From Melitaea cinxia (Eukaryota; Arthropoda; Insecta; Lepidoptera; Nymphalidae): DNA of 64,000 bases. The notes beneath the pieces are model-generated. The model saw nothing but the letters and a program-made list of their open reading frames with translations, did no database searches and was not told where the DNA came from. Where the stretch lies: assembly GCF_905220565.1 (NCBI RefSeq), contig NC_059421.1, positions 7,273,501 through 7,337,500 of the forward strand. The letters run 5' to 3'. Of this stretch, positions 22,615-33,188 are shown in pieces. The translations under genes were made by a program, and so were the position numbers. Position 1 is the stretch's first letter, and every line of letters begins with the position of its first letter.

Positions 22615-22730
22615 CTAAGTTTAATAAGAAATTGAATAAAGAGGTATTTAATAGAAACAGTTTAATGAATCTAAATAATATTTATTTACAACAACTTCCC
22701 TACAACACCCAAGTAACAAAAAAGTAATAT

Positions 22731-23094
22731 ACATGAACTTAAATAGACTCACGAAAATTATTTACAAAAATCTATTTATAACAACTAAGTACGGAAAAGT
22801 AAAGTACTTGGTTATTTAAAAAGTAACGAAAGAACCAAACGAAAAGAAGAAAGTAAACTGAAAGGTTTCTTACACCACCTACTAAGTATGAAAATAATTA
22901 ATTAAGGAATATACATGAACTTAAATAGACTCACGAAAATTATTTACAAAAATCTATTTATAGCAACCAAGTACGGAAAAGTAAGGTACTTGGTTATTTA
23001 AAAAGTAACGAAATAACCAAACGAAAAGAAGAAAGTAAACTGAAAGGTTTCTTACACCACCTACTAAGTATGAAAATAATTAATTAAAACTAAC
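22731..23094. repeat. 182-bp tandem duplication upstream of the Helitron ORFs
   Basis: ACATGAACTTAAATAGACTC begins at 22731 and again at 22913. Both copies continue through AAGTACGGAAAAGTAA, AACGAAAAGAAGAAAGTAAA and CCACCTACTAAGTATG to AATTAATTAA. It lies between the candidate promoter and the STPR-like ORF. It is probably leader or intron sequence. Confidence 0.9.
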
Positions 23095-23238
23095 AATAGC
23101 ATAATAATAGGAACCAATAGCAAGATTTAATGCCGAACAGCAATACCCGTAGTAAGCCGATGACAGTCGATATACGCAATGCGTTCAGTTGCTACCAAAG
23201 TCTGTTTACTATGGCGGATCGCGCGCTACATCGCCCGG

Positions 23239-23246
23239 TTTATATA
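23239..23246 (-). promoter_or_regulatory. Candidate TATA box for Helitron transcription
   Basis: TATATAAA on the minus strand sits in a locally GC-rich island (ATCGCCCGG, GATCGCGCGC) unlike its surroundings. It lies about 630 nt before the first open codon of the STPR-like ORF, which would imply a leader or an upstream intron. Confidence 0.35.
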
Positions 23247-23633
23247 GCTTGAGCAGGCGGTCGAGCGATGCGGGGCAGAGGGGATGGACTCGCCGTAGGC
23301 ATCTCAATGCTCGCCAAGCATTAAAAATGTTTCGCTACTAATTACTTCTAACAACGATATCTCAAAAACTATTCATCTGATTGATTTAGTGTAAAGAGCA
23401 ATTTTAATCTGCATTAAATGACTAAGCTAACTAACATATTCATTTGGATAAGGATTAATACCGAACGAAAGAAAATAGCTTTGAAAATAACGTAATGTTT
23501 TTAATTAAAAATGTTAACATAAAAGTGGTTATTGTAAGTCAACCGTAAGAGATAGAGATATGCTATCGCGGACTTTTTTGTAGCATTTTTATAGATTTTG
23601 AATTCTCTAGTACATTACTTAACTGTATCTTTG

Positions 23634-23915
23634 CTAGTTTACGCGGCGTTCGCGTGGAAAGTTCCCATTTGGCGAGATTTTTTGCGACCTCTTCAACATT
23701 TGTCGCCGTATTTCAGCTAATTTACATAAAAGCATAATAAATTATATACCTAAACCTTCCTCAAGAATTACTCTTTCTATTGTTGAAAACCGTATAAAAA
23801 TCCGTTCAGTAGTTTTCGAGTTTATCGCGTTCAGACAGACAGGAAGACAGACAGGAGGACAGACAGGAGGACAGAAAGACGCGGCCGGGGGACTTATTTT
23901 TATAATAAGTATAGA
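23634..23915 (-). mobile_element. Non-autonomous Helitron (282 bp)
   Basis: On the minus strand it starts TCTATACTTATTATAAAAAT after an A. It carries a GTCT/GACA-rich interior and ends CACGCGAACGCCGCGTAAAC with CTAG. The base after CTAG is C rather than T, so the target rule is met only on one side. It abuts the likely 5' end of the autonomous Helitron. Confidence 0.6.
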
Positions 23916-24539
23916 TTAATATATATTAATATACGCCAAGGTTTAAAATGTTTGCCTCCCTTTTTAGAAAAAGCCTCACGATTATTCCACGTAAATTATA
24001 TATCATTTTATAGATAATCATGCTTGCTTTACCAGCTACAACAATTAAAAAATTTGTTATCGCTTTGTTTTGTAAATTAATTAATTATTAAAATTATGTG
24101 GCTTTAATTTTGAAACGTCAACATGATTGACGGTCGGTAAATTTTTGTTCAATTTAAAATCAACTCACGTATAAATACTTTTCGTAATTTTGTAAAAAGA
24201 TAATTAATATACTTATTTAGTGAGAATTATTCGCATGGGTATAGCCATTAAGACATTACTTTGATTTACGGCGATACATTATTGACAGTTGCCACAGACT
24301 GCTCGCAAAAAAAAAATACGAGCAATATTTATGTTTGGAGCTGACAGCACACCGGAAGAATTACTTGAATTATGTCCTCCGCTTTCACACTACTTTCATT
24401 TTTTGTACATACGCATAAATGAACCCAATTATTTATGCTACCAACTATGAACATATTTCATCCATATCGTAGTCTCATTCTTACGCATCAATAGATGACT
24501 CGAACTTCCAAAACATTAGTTTATCAAATAAATAAATAA
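23916..24539. other. No recognised feature
   Basis: AT-rich spacer. No coding pattern or shared repeat noticed. Confidence 0.45.
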
Positions 24540-24630
24540 ACGCTTAACACTCAACGGGCCCCCAGTAGGATTTTCTCCTATTTTGGGGGTCCGTAAACAC
24601 GCATAATACTAAGCACAAACGCATAACAGT
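24540..24630 (-). mobile_element. Truncated SINE-2 copy
   Basis: AAATAAACGCTTAACACTCA, GGGCCCCCAGTAGGATTTTC and GGGGGTCCGTAAACACGCAT match the tail half of the SINE-2 copies at 888 and 38575. The tRNA-like head is missing, cut off at the join to a family A copy. Confidence 0.65.
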
Positions 24631-25365
24631 GTTCTCAAGTAGTTTTGTATTCCAGTGATGAAACGGATAGCAGTTTGGCCGGATACCGGATACCGGATAT
24701 TCTGCCAACCATGTGGCCGAATAGCCGAATATCTGGCCGCTGGATAACTGGTGGAACTTAGCTGTTTGATGTATCGCGCACACACACACACTTGCCTTTC
24801 TCCCCATGGGGGTCGTAAAAGGCGACCGAGGGATAAACCAGGCTCAAAATCATCAGGGTCCTAGAGAATGAAAACTTCATTTGAAACCCGGAATGGGGTC
24901 TCCGTCAAGCATTCGTGACATAGCTCTAAAATGCGAAAGACTCCTGCAGCCGAACTGGCTCCACACGTATCGACTCGTCGTTCATGTGGTCCTAGCCAGT
25001 GAGGTCGAGACGGTGGCGCAGAGCTTAGAAAACTCTGCGTTTTCCTGAAGAGTGTCCCAGGCGACACAGTGTCTGTCTGACACTGTCTAAATCGTCTGCA
25101 ATAGACGAACTAAGCCAATGATGATGATACTGAATTTCTATCCGGTATCCGGCCGGATAGTGAGAAACAAGGCCGGATAGGCCAGATACCGGATAGTTAC
25201 CGGATATCCGTTTCATCCCTATTGTATTTCAATGGTGAGTAAAGTGTTGGGAGTGGGGTCGGCAATGCGTTAGCGATGTTTTTGCTGTTGCAGGCATCTA
25301 TACCCTACTGTAACCGCTTATCATGGGCCGTACGCTTGTTTGCCGACCGAGTCGTATAAAAAATA
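24631..25365 (+). mobile_element. Family A copy split by a TIR element
   Basis: The left piece TTCTCAAGTAGTTTTGTATT and the right piece TTGTATTTCAATGGTGAGTA...GGGGTCGGCAATGCGTTAGC...TATAAAAAAT together make one family A unit. They are interrupted by the element at 24655-25221. Confidence 0.7.
24655..25221. mobile_element. TIR element with internal GGATA-rich inverted blocks
   Basis: Termini GATGAAACGGATA (24657-24669) and TATCCGTTTCATC (25205-25217) are exact inverted repeats. They continue inward into CCGGATA-rich blocks at 24680-24745 and 25140-25210. Flanking TTGTATTCCA and TTGTATTTCA (one mismatch) look like a target duplication inside family A. The centre (about 24780-25120) is a separate GC-richer segment with two short ORFs and no recognisable protein. 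Confidence 0.75.
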
Positions 25366-25737
25366 CCAGTTTTTTCTATAACACAAGGTACATATATTGG
25401 AAAACAATTTGTTCTTTAATATAGAAACCGAGCTTAAGTTTATTTTCAAAACCGTCAATATATCAATCGTGTTATTACATTGGACTCTGTTTTTGTTACA
25501 AAGATATTACCATAATAATAGCGTTTCTGTGGAGTAATTTATGGAATTTATGTATAGATAACGTTTAAGTTTTTATACGTATAAGAAAAGCTACTATTGG
25601 CCATATATCATGTCGAGCTTACCAATAAAGTAAAAAAGAAGAAATAAATTGATGAATTTCCTTATAACCTCACATGTCGGGATCATTCACCTACATTAGG
25701 AAGTTCTGTGCCAAATTACATACCCATTCCGTTAGAG
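25366..25737. other. No recognised feature
   Basis: AT-rich spacer. Confidence 0.45.
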
Positions 25738-26004
25738 CAGGGGTCTTCAAACTTTGATACCTTACGGCCATTTTTTTTCTCTATGTTTCAAGGGCCCAAA
25801 ACAGTTTTAATTTTTCTGCCCTTAATTATATTTCTAGCTACAGTCTAGCTATTTTATTTCAATTATTTATTAATTATTAATATTAAAGCTTAAATATTTA
25901 AGATTTCTGCGTCACTGCTATCGTTAAGTTTTGACTGTCGCGGGCCGGATTGACGGCACTAGTGAGCCGAATTTGGCCCGCGGGCCGTAATTTGGAGACC
26001 CCTG
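25738..26004. mobile_element. hAT-type MITE
   Basis: Starts CAGGGGTCTTCAAACTTT and ends with the inverted AATTTGGAGACCCCTG, the CAGGGGT..CAAA style terminus of hAT elements. It is 267 bp with no coding capacity. The flanking 8-mers CGTTAGAG and CTCTAGAA agree at five positions, so the target duplication is old or coincidental. Confidence 0.8.
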
Positions 26005-26012
26005 CTCTAGAA

Positions 26013-27002
26013 CTCCTTTCTCATACCAATATACAAGGTCTGTAGAGAATAGTAGATCTAGTAGACATGTAATCAATGCTCATGTTTTTATTTGGTACAA
26101 TAAAAATTAATTAATACTTTCTTACTATCTATACTTGTTATTCATAGAGTTTAATAAAAAATGTAACAAATATGGAGAAAAATATTCAAAATAACGTCAT
26201 TTTTTTTTACATGGATCATTATGATAACATTATAATGTTTATGAAGTTAGATGTATGGACAGTATTAAAGTATTTGTGAGAATGCCACAGCTTAGTATTG
26301 TTAACTAGCAATAGAAAATAATTATTTGTAATTGTATCTTACTCGTTTTTTATTTAATTATCAAAAATAATGAACGAAAATGTATCGAATTACTAATTTT
26401 TATACAAAAAGTATCGTTTCACATAATTTAGGGTTTTAGTTTTTAATAAATAATTTGTGAATTTTAACGCTCAAAACAGAATTTGATTTTTGTACCATTA
26501 CAATATTTAGTCAATCAAGCCTCCCCTATACCTTACCGTGCATACCAAAATTCCTTAAACATAAAAAAGTCATTTTCAGCAAAAGATTCCCCTTAAAATT
26601 TGTAATCACCGTCGTCTTCGCGCTTTCGGCTCTATATTAACATTCCAATTTCCTTACGTGCCTCATAACTGGTTATTTTTGTGGTTGTTTTCCGCGACGT
26701 TGAATTTTTATCTTTAATATTTTATAATATTCTTTTGGATTATGATTATAACATGAAATAGACGAGTTTGTACGATTAGGTTTATTTTGCAATCTAGTTT
26801 CAAGAACTGCGTAAAATAAATCGTTTTTATAATTTTTTTAAGTTTTGTATTTCTTTGAAAAGAAAAACTTACAAATTACTGAAAATTTAAAGATAGACTT
26901 CACGCGTTTGATAAGTCACATAAAAGAGTAACGTTGAAAAAACTAATCGGTCTTAAGCATCTATAATAACAATAAAGACTTACCGCTTTACATGCTTTCA
27001 TA
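26013..27002. other. No recognised feature
   Basis: AT-rich spacer. No coding pattern, repeat or tRNA box seen. Confidence 0.45.
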
Positions 27003-27165
27003 TTTGCGTTGCGAGTTCTATTCCCGCCTGAGTCTGGGTATAATAATCGTATTATAGTTCAATGTATATTTATCAAAAAAAACTATTTAGCCATATCAGC
27101 CGGCTGTTACCTTTACACAAGCATTAAGTTGCTTACCTTAGGAACAGATAAATGTGTATATGTTA
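27003..27165 (+). mobile_element. SINE-1 copy, head truncated
   Basis: B-box GAGTTCTATTCCCGCC, then CTGAGTCTGGGTATAATAA, an AT-rich body and the terminal AGCATTAAGTTGCTTACCTT typical of SINE-1. The A box is lost. Confidence 0.7.
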
Positions 27166-27659
27166 TATAAGATATTTATTTATTTACATCATTAATATTT
27201 TATTTATTTAAATAAAAGTTAATTCATTCTGATAAATTTAGTATATTTACATTATTTGTTTTGGATATTCATTAGAATTAAGTACTGGATCATGAATGTA
27301 ATATGCATAGTAATATCCTAGGTAATAACGGGATGTTTGATAAATAGAATTGTAGGTACTATACACTAGTTATATTTGATCTATAAAAATTGATACGAGT
27401 AAAAATCGCTAAGCGCTAAACTCAAGAATGTCTGCTAATAGAGGTTTAGAGTTTTTTTTAAGCTTTCTAATGTAAGTAAAAGGTTTTTAGGATATTGCAA
27501 AACTTTAGAAATTGTAACAATTATTACAACTTCAAGCCTAGGACCAAAAGGGCCACGGCAGGGGTCGGTACCTACTAGGGATATAAAAAAGATCTTTGAA
27601 TGTTTTCAATGCGCTGTGAGGAAGTTGAATATCGTGGGTTTCAGACCACATACGCATAT
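27166..27659. other. No gene
   Basis: AT-rich spacer leading to the LINE fragment. Confidence 0.4.
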
Positions 27660-27851
27660 TTAAGCCTGCTTCACAGAATTGTTACAGAATATTATTTTTG
27701 TTTCTTTGTGTACAATTCCTTTAGTATTCCTTTTGAGGAAGCCTAGCATTCTGGATGCTTGGTTTACTAAAGTATCAACGTGTGCCCTAAATTTTCGTTT
27801 ACTGTCCATTATCACATCGAGATCTCCTATTGAATTCACTTCTTGTAACAC
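27660..27851 (-). pseudogene. Non-LTR reverse transcriptase C-terminal fragment
   Basis: The minus strand reads VNSIGDLDVIMDSKRKFRAH then VDTLVNQASRMLGFLKRNTK, which corresponds to the post-catalytic 'KDLGVxLDSKLxFxxH...A..MLGFIKR' region of Jockey/CR1-type LINEs. Both ends are cut. It does not overlap a YADD box. Family identity cannot be fixed from 60 codons. Confidence 0.75.
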
Positions 27852-28425
27852 TTTTTAATTTATCTATTATTTTATAAGACGTGGCTTTCAAAGTTAAAAA
27901 AGTAGTTACAATATACAATTACTACAATTTTTTTGATTTTTTAACGTAACAAATATTGATACCATGTTTACTCATGAAATTTTAATTTACTGTATGCTAC
28001 TAAAATAATTACAAAAGTATGTTGGTTACTCTGAAAACAATAAATTCATACTTTGTGGTTGGCAGTTTTGCCATTCCAATAAATAAATCTGTTATTATAG
28101 CATTAGAACCCAATGAAAAAAAATCATAAGCCTAATACATAATATAATGTAATAAACGTTACTGTTACAACTTGAAATACCATAATAGCCTCCTTCCTCC
28201 CCCACCATTACCAATAGTGAACTAACAATAAACACAAACCGACCCAAAACAATATAACTTGGGAATATAACAATGCAATAAGGAAACGTCGTTTAAAAAT
28301 ATTTACCTTATCTAAATTCGATATTTTATTGTTGTATTTATATGGAAAACACATTATTGAAAGCAGAGTAATCTTCCTGTTTTCTTATTGAAATTAATAA
28401 AATAAAGATACTTAATATAATAATA
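27852..28425. other. No recognised feature
   Basis: AT-rich spacer. Confidence 0.45.
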
Positions 28426-28716
28426 CTAGCTTCTGTCCACGACTTCGTCCGCGTCGTTCTGTCTGTATACATGATTTTTGCAAAACTGCAGCGCACACTG
28501 CGGAAGCTCTCAATAGGAAAAACACCCAAATTTTGAAACATTCCTCATTGGTGGTCCGCTTCTATTAGTCTTAGCGTGATTATATATAGCCTATAGCCTT
28601 CTTCGATAAATGGGCTATCTAACACTGAAAGAATTTTTCAAATTGGACCAGTAGCTCCTAAGATTAGCGCGTTCAAACACAAAAACAAACTCTTCAGCTT
28701 TATAATATTAGTATAG
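28426..28716 (-). mobile_element. Non-autonomous Helitron
   Basis: On the minus strand the 5' side is CTATACTAATATTATAAAGC. The 3' side is ACGCGGACGAAGTCGTGGAC then AGAAGCTAG followed by T. The interior has CTATAGCCTTCTTCGATAAA and ACCAGTAGCTCCTAAGATTA in the plus direction. A partial relative is at about 49730-49830. Confidence 0.65.
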
Positions 28717-29039
28717 TTAGAAGATACTTATAAACGTAATGTAGGTTAAGATTATTTGTGATCGTTTGTTGTTAAAGTTGATTAGTTGGCTGGTAAAGTT
28801 GGTTGGTTGGTTGATTGGTAAAGTCGGTTGAAATTACAGTACTTTCATTTTTGATGTTATATAATAATCTATACATATGTATATAAAAGCGAAAGGTCAC
28901 TCATCACGAAATCTCCGAAACTATAATACCTACAAACTTGAAATTTGGCAGGTAGGCTCCTTATAGGATGTAGACATCCGCAAAGTAAGAATTTTACGAA
29001 ACTCGACCCCTAAGGGTTACCCCCTTAGGGGTCTACTAA

Positions 29040-30198
29040 ACTAAATAGAATAGAACAGAACAGAATAGAACAGCATAGAACAGAATAGAACAAAACTAAA
29101 CAGAATAGAGAACAAAATAGAATAGAACAGAATAGAATAGAATAAGAATAGAATAGAATAGAATAGAATAGAATAGAATAGAATAGAATAGAACAGAATA
29201 GAATAGAACAGAATAAGAACAGAATAGAACAGAATAGAATAGAACAGAATAAAAACAGAACTGAATAGAATAGAACAGAATAAGAACAGAATAGAATAGA
29301 ACAGAATAAGAACAGAACAGAATAGAATAGAACAGAATAAGAACAGAATAGAACAGAATAGAATAGAATAGAACAGAATAGAATAGAATAAGAATAGAAT
29401 AGATTAGAATAGAATAGAATAAAACAGAATAGAATAGAACAGAATAAGAACAGAATAGAATAGAACAGAACAGAATAGAATAGAACAGAATAAGAACAGA
29501 ACAGAATAGAATAGAACAGAATAGAATAGAATAAGAACAGAATAGAATAGAATAGAACAGAATAGAATAGAATAGAACAGAATAAGAACAGAATAGAACA
29601 GAACAGAATAGAATATAATAAGAACAGAATAGAATAAAACAGAATAGAACAGAATAGAATAGAACAGAATAAAAACAGAACAGAATAGAATAGAACAGAA
29701 TAGAATAGAATAAGAACAGAATAGAATAGAATAGAATAGAATAGAATAGAACAGAATAGAACAGAATAGATATAATAAGAACAGAATAGAATAGAAAAGA
29801 ACAGATTAGAACAGAACAGAATAAGAACAGAATAGAATAGAATAGAATAGAATAGAACAGAATAAGAACAGAACAGAATAGAATAGAACAGAATAGAATA
29901 AGAACAGAACAGAATAGAATAGAACAGAATAAGAACATAACAGAACAGAATAGAATTTAATAAGAACAGAATAAGAACAGAACAGAATAGAATAAAATAG
30001 AACAGAATAAGAACAGAACAGAATAGAATAAAATAGAACAGAATAAGAACAGAACAGATTAGAACAGAACAGAATAGAATAGAATAATAACAGAATAGAA
30101 CAGAAAAGAATAGAACAGAATATAATAGAATAGAACAGAATTGAATAAAATAAGAACAGAACAGAATAGAACAGAATAGAATAGAATAAGAACAGAAC
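29040..30198. repeat. 1.15-kb (AGAAT/AGAAC)n pentanucleotide array
   Basis: Made almost only of GAATA, GAACA and AAGAAC words. On the minus strand it is open for 280 and 156 codons as FCSILFCSV..., but this is low-complexity translation, not a gene. Its right edge joins a 47-bp piece of family D (30199-30245). Confidence 0.95.
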
Positions 30199-30389
30199 TT
30201 GTGCAGGCCTGTGTCCAGAAGTGGACTGTATAGGCTGTAATGATTGGCAGGTAGGTTTCTTATAGGACATAGACATCCGCTAAGAAGGAATTTTACGAAA
30301 CTCGACCCCTAAGGGGGTAAAACGGGGGTTGGAAGTTTGTATGAAAACCTCCGAAACTATAACAGCTATAAACTTAAAATTTAGCAGGT

Positions 30390-30581
30390 TTTTTTTATGT
30401 CACTACAAGCCAAACAAGCGTTCGGCTCACCTGATGGTAAGTGATTACCGTAGCTTATAGACACCTGCAACACCAGAAGCATCACAAGCGCGTTGCCGAC
30501 CCAATCCCCAATCCCCCCAGGAGCTCTGGTCACCTTACTCACCAACAGGAACACAATACTGCTTGAAAACAGTATTATTTT
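30390..30581 (-). mobile_element. Family A copy with AGGT target duplication
   Basis: Inverted family A unit (CTCACCTGATGGTAAGTGAT, GACACCTGCAACACCAGAAG, GGAGCTCTGGTCACCTTACT). It interrupts a 282-bp unit exactly after AGGT, and AGGT recurs on the other side (30386-30389 and 30582-30585). Confidence 0.8.
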
Positions 30582-31051
30582 AGGTAGGTTTCTTATAGGG
30601 CGTAGACATCTGCTAAGAACTAATTTTACGAAACTCGACCCTTAAAGGGGTAAAACGGGGCTTTGAAGTTTATATAAAAGTCCTGTGTTTTTGAAGTAAG
30701 AGACTTGAAATTTAAAATGTATGCTCTATAGATGGTGAGAGGGTGTCCAAATAATGTATCTTTACAAACCAACTCCCTTTTGGGGTTAAAACGGGGGATG
30801 GTAGGTTGACTCATTCATCACGAAATCTCTGAAACTATAACAGCAATAAACTTGAAATTTGGCAGATAGGTTTCTTATAAAGTGTAAACATCCGCTAAGA
30901 ACGGATTTTACGATACTCGATCCCTAAGGGGATTAAACGGGGGTTGGAAGTTTGTATGAAAGTCCTATGTTTTTGAAGTAAATGACTTGAAATATAAAAT
31001 GTATATACGTATATATAGATGGTGAGAAGTTATCCAAATAATGCATCGTAA

Positions 31052-31681
31052 TCTATATATATTAAAAAAAAAGGTCACTGACTAACTCATCATGAGAACT
31101 TAAAAAACGCTGGAGGGTCCATCCATCCAGGATGGACCCTCCAGCCATTATAGTTAGTAGACGTCCGCTAAGAACGGATTTTGCGATATTCCACCGCTAA
31201 GTTAGTTTTAATTGGGGTTAACATATTTGTATGAAACATATACAGCAGCTATAAGTTCGCCTGATACGTTATTCATACTGCAGCCTGAAAATAAAGCTAA
31301 GAATGTGGTGTATAGAGAGGTTTTATAAAAACAACTATTAAATTATACTAAATTGTGCCTTTTAAAAAGTTACTCAGTGTGATAAGCATTTCAAGTGACT
31401 GAAATAAAAAAATAATTTGCGTTAAACATCTTAATAGTAATGCATATCTTCTTAGCCACGCGGATGTAGTCGCGGACAACAGTTAGTGTATTATCAAACA
31501 AAGTCCCCAAAAGTGTATGTGATCGATTCCCTCAAAATCTACTAAACGGATTTTCATGCGGTTCAAGAGGAAGGTTTACGGAACGGCTAAGCCGATTTTG
31601 GTGAGATTTTCACTGGAAGTTTGCCGGGAAAACTTTGTAATACACTGATTTCAACGCGGGCGAAGCCGCGGGCGCAACTAG
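31052..31681 (+). mobile_element. Helitron-like non-autonomous element, composite
   Basis: Starts TCTATATATATTAAAAAAAA after an A and ends ACGCGGGCGAAGCCGCGGGC then GCAACTAG followed by T, with a strong CGCGG/CCGCG hairpin. A second terminus-like hairpin (CCACGCGGATGTAGTCGCGG) lies inside at about 31457, so two elements may be joined. No ORF. Confidence 0.6.
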
Positions 31682-32384
31682 TCTATAATATATTATAATT
31701 ATTAATATTTTACTTTATGTAATCCTTATGATGATAATTAATAAATTAATTAAAGGTAAAAAAACATTTTTAAAAAACAACCTTTTATTTGATTGCGCTA
31801 AAACGAAAAAAATAAATTTTTACTTTAAAACTTTTACTATCTACTTATAAAGCCATTACATATTTATATGATAGAAAAGCTTGTTGCGTAACTGTTGTCG
31901 CTTGTGTTATTAGAAATAAATTGCCATTTTGTATTTTATGCACATTATTGTTGAAAATTTCCCATGTAAGTGACGGTATTCTTTTAATGAGAAATAAATA
32001 TTCTTTAAACTTAACTTATTGTTGTTTTATTGTGCACCGAATAAAATTACTATAAAAATAAACAACAGTCACACACCAATTCCTCAATTGCGTTAAATAT
32101 TATGCTAGGGTTTCGGAAAAACATAGAATATTACAAAAACGTTCACATTAAAAAGAGTGTTTTTATCAACTCTCTGATTCCATTCCTATAAACAAAAGCT
32201 TTCAAACAGTACCCAAGAAAACGTATGAGCCTCACAAGTCATCAACTTCTACGTTCAACTTTTACATTATAACCCGTACAAAGCTTTCTTCCCTGGGGTC
32301 TTCTTTAGGTTGTATTATAAAGTCAGTGCTAAAAGTTTCTGAAAGGTCGAGTCTTGTCACGGTACATATTTATCTTTTACATAC
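31682..32384. other. No recognised feature
   Basis: AT-rich spacer without a coding pattern. Confidence 0.45.
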
Positions 32385-33010
32385 GGTAGTCTGTTCCAAA
32401 GGTAAGCAACTTAATCCTCATGTTTTGGGTCACAGCCAGCTGTTATTACTACATATTTATTTTGAAACTAGCGACCCGCCCCGGCTTCGCACGGGTGTAA
32501 TGTACTAAATATACTACAGAATGTCTTTGTTTATAGTATGAAGCTAGCTTATAGCATGGTTATTAACATAATAACAACAACATTCAAATATGCGTCGTTA
32601 GATTACACGTTGTTACAGAATGCGTTGAAGAAATAAAGGTTCACTGCTCATTCCCCGTAGGTAATAGCGTGATAATATGTAGCCTATATGTTGACTCGAC
32701 TTCTTAATAATATTCGTGCCAAATTTGAAGTAAATCCATGCAGTACTTTTTGAGTTTGTCCCGGACATACATACAGACAAACAGACAAACAGACAAAAAA
32801 TCTAAAAACTATATTTTAAGCTTCGGTATCGATTGCAGATCACACCCCAAGTATTCTTTAAAAAAAAATATTCAATGTACAGTTTTGATTTTCCTACCAT
32901 TTTATTATATTTTTTAAATAAATGTACATATAAGTAATACTTATAACTATAAATATATTTTGAACCCAGTCTAGGTTAGGAATCGAATCCACAATCGCTG
33001 GAGCAAAAAT
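32385..33010 (-). mobile_element. SINE-1 copy interrupted by a Helitron
   Basis: The left piece GTCTGTTCCAAAGGTAAGCA ACTTAA... and the right piece GAACCCAGTCTAGG...GAATCGAATCCACAA (B-box region on the minus strand) are the two halves of a SINE-1. The 440-bp insertion begins at 32468. Confidence 0.75.
32468..32910 (-). mobile_element. Non-autonomous Helitron inside SINE-1
   Basis: The minus-strand 3' end is CCCGTGCGAAGCCGGGGCGG then GTCGCTAG followed by T, a hairpin plus CTAG|T. The interior has CAGACAAACAGACAAACAGA. The 5' boundary is estimated from where SINE sequence resumes. Confidence 0.65.
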
Positions 33011-33188
33011 GATGTTAATGCCATAGATATAGTAAAAAAAGTAGATAATGCACGGCCTTTGTTGTTAGTGAAGCCACAAAACTCGGCTCCTTCAAGTAAA
33101 TACACGCGCTCACGCACACATATGCATCAAACTACGCTCATTTTCGTTAGTATGTCACGAGGCTTCATACAGTAACTTTGCTTATAAA

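Larger units (their letters stand above)
16953..23595 (-). mobile_element. Autonomous Helitron (boundaries tentative)
   Basis: The element carries the Rep/helicase ORF and the STPR-like repeat ORF, both on the minus strand. A candidate 5' end is the TC at 23595 (TCTATAAAAATGC, preceded by A). The 3' side ends in a degraded terminal hairpin (ACGGGCGAAGCTGCGGGCGG then AAGCTA) at about 16954-16980, where the 150-bp Helitron is inserted. The final CTAG is imperfect (CTAT), so the true 3' end is not certain. About 450 bp of family C lies between the ORF stop and this hairpin. Confidence 0.5.
28880..31050 (+). repeat. About 282-bp repeat units, disrupted
   Basis: Recurring phrases CGAAATCTCCGAAACTATAA, AACTTGAAATTTGGCAGGTA, GGCTCCTTATAGG, ACTCGACCCCTAAGGGGGT and AAAACGGGGGTTGGAAGTTT recur in order at 28910, 30240, 30330, 30590 and 30820. 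The same units stand in clean tandem at 63375-64000. A family A insertion and a pentanucleotide array interrupt them here. Confidence 0.8.

Noticed and set aside
29096..30276. Long minus-strand ORFs of 280 and 156 codons (FCSILFCSV...)
   Set aside because: They are translations of a pentanucleotide array. Only F, C, S, I, L, V and Y occur, with no domain or real start.
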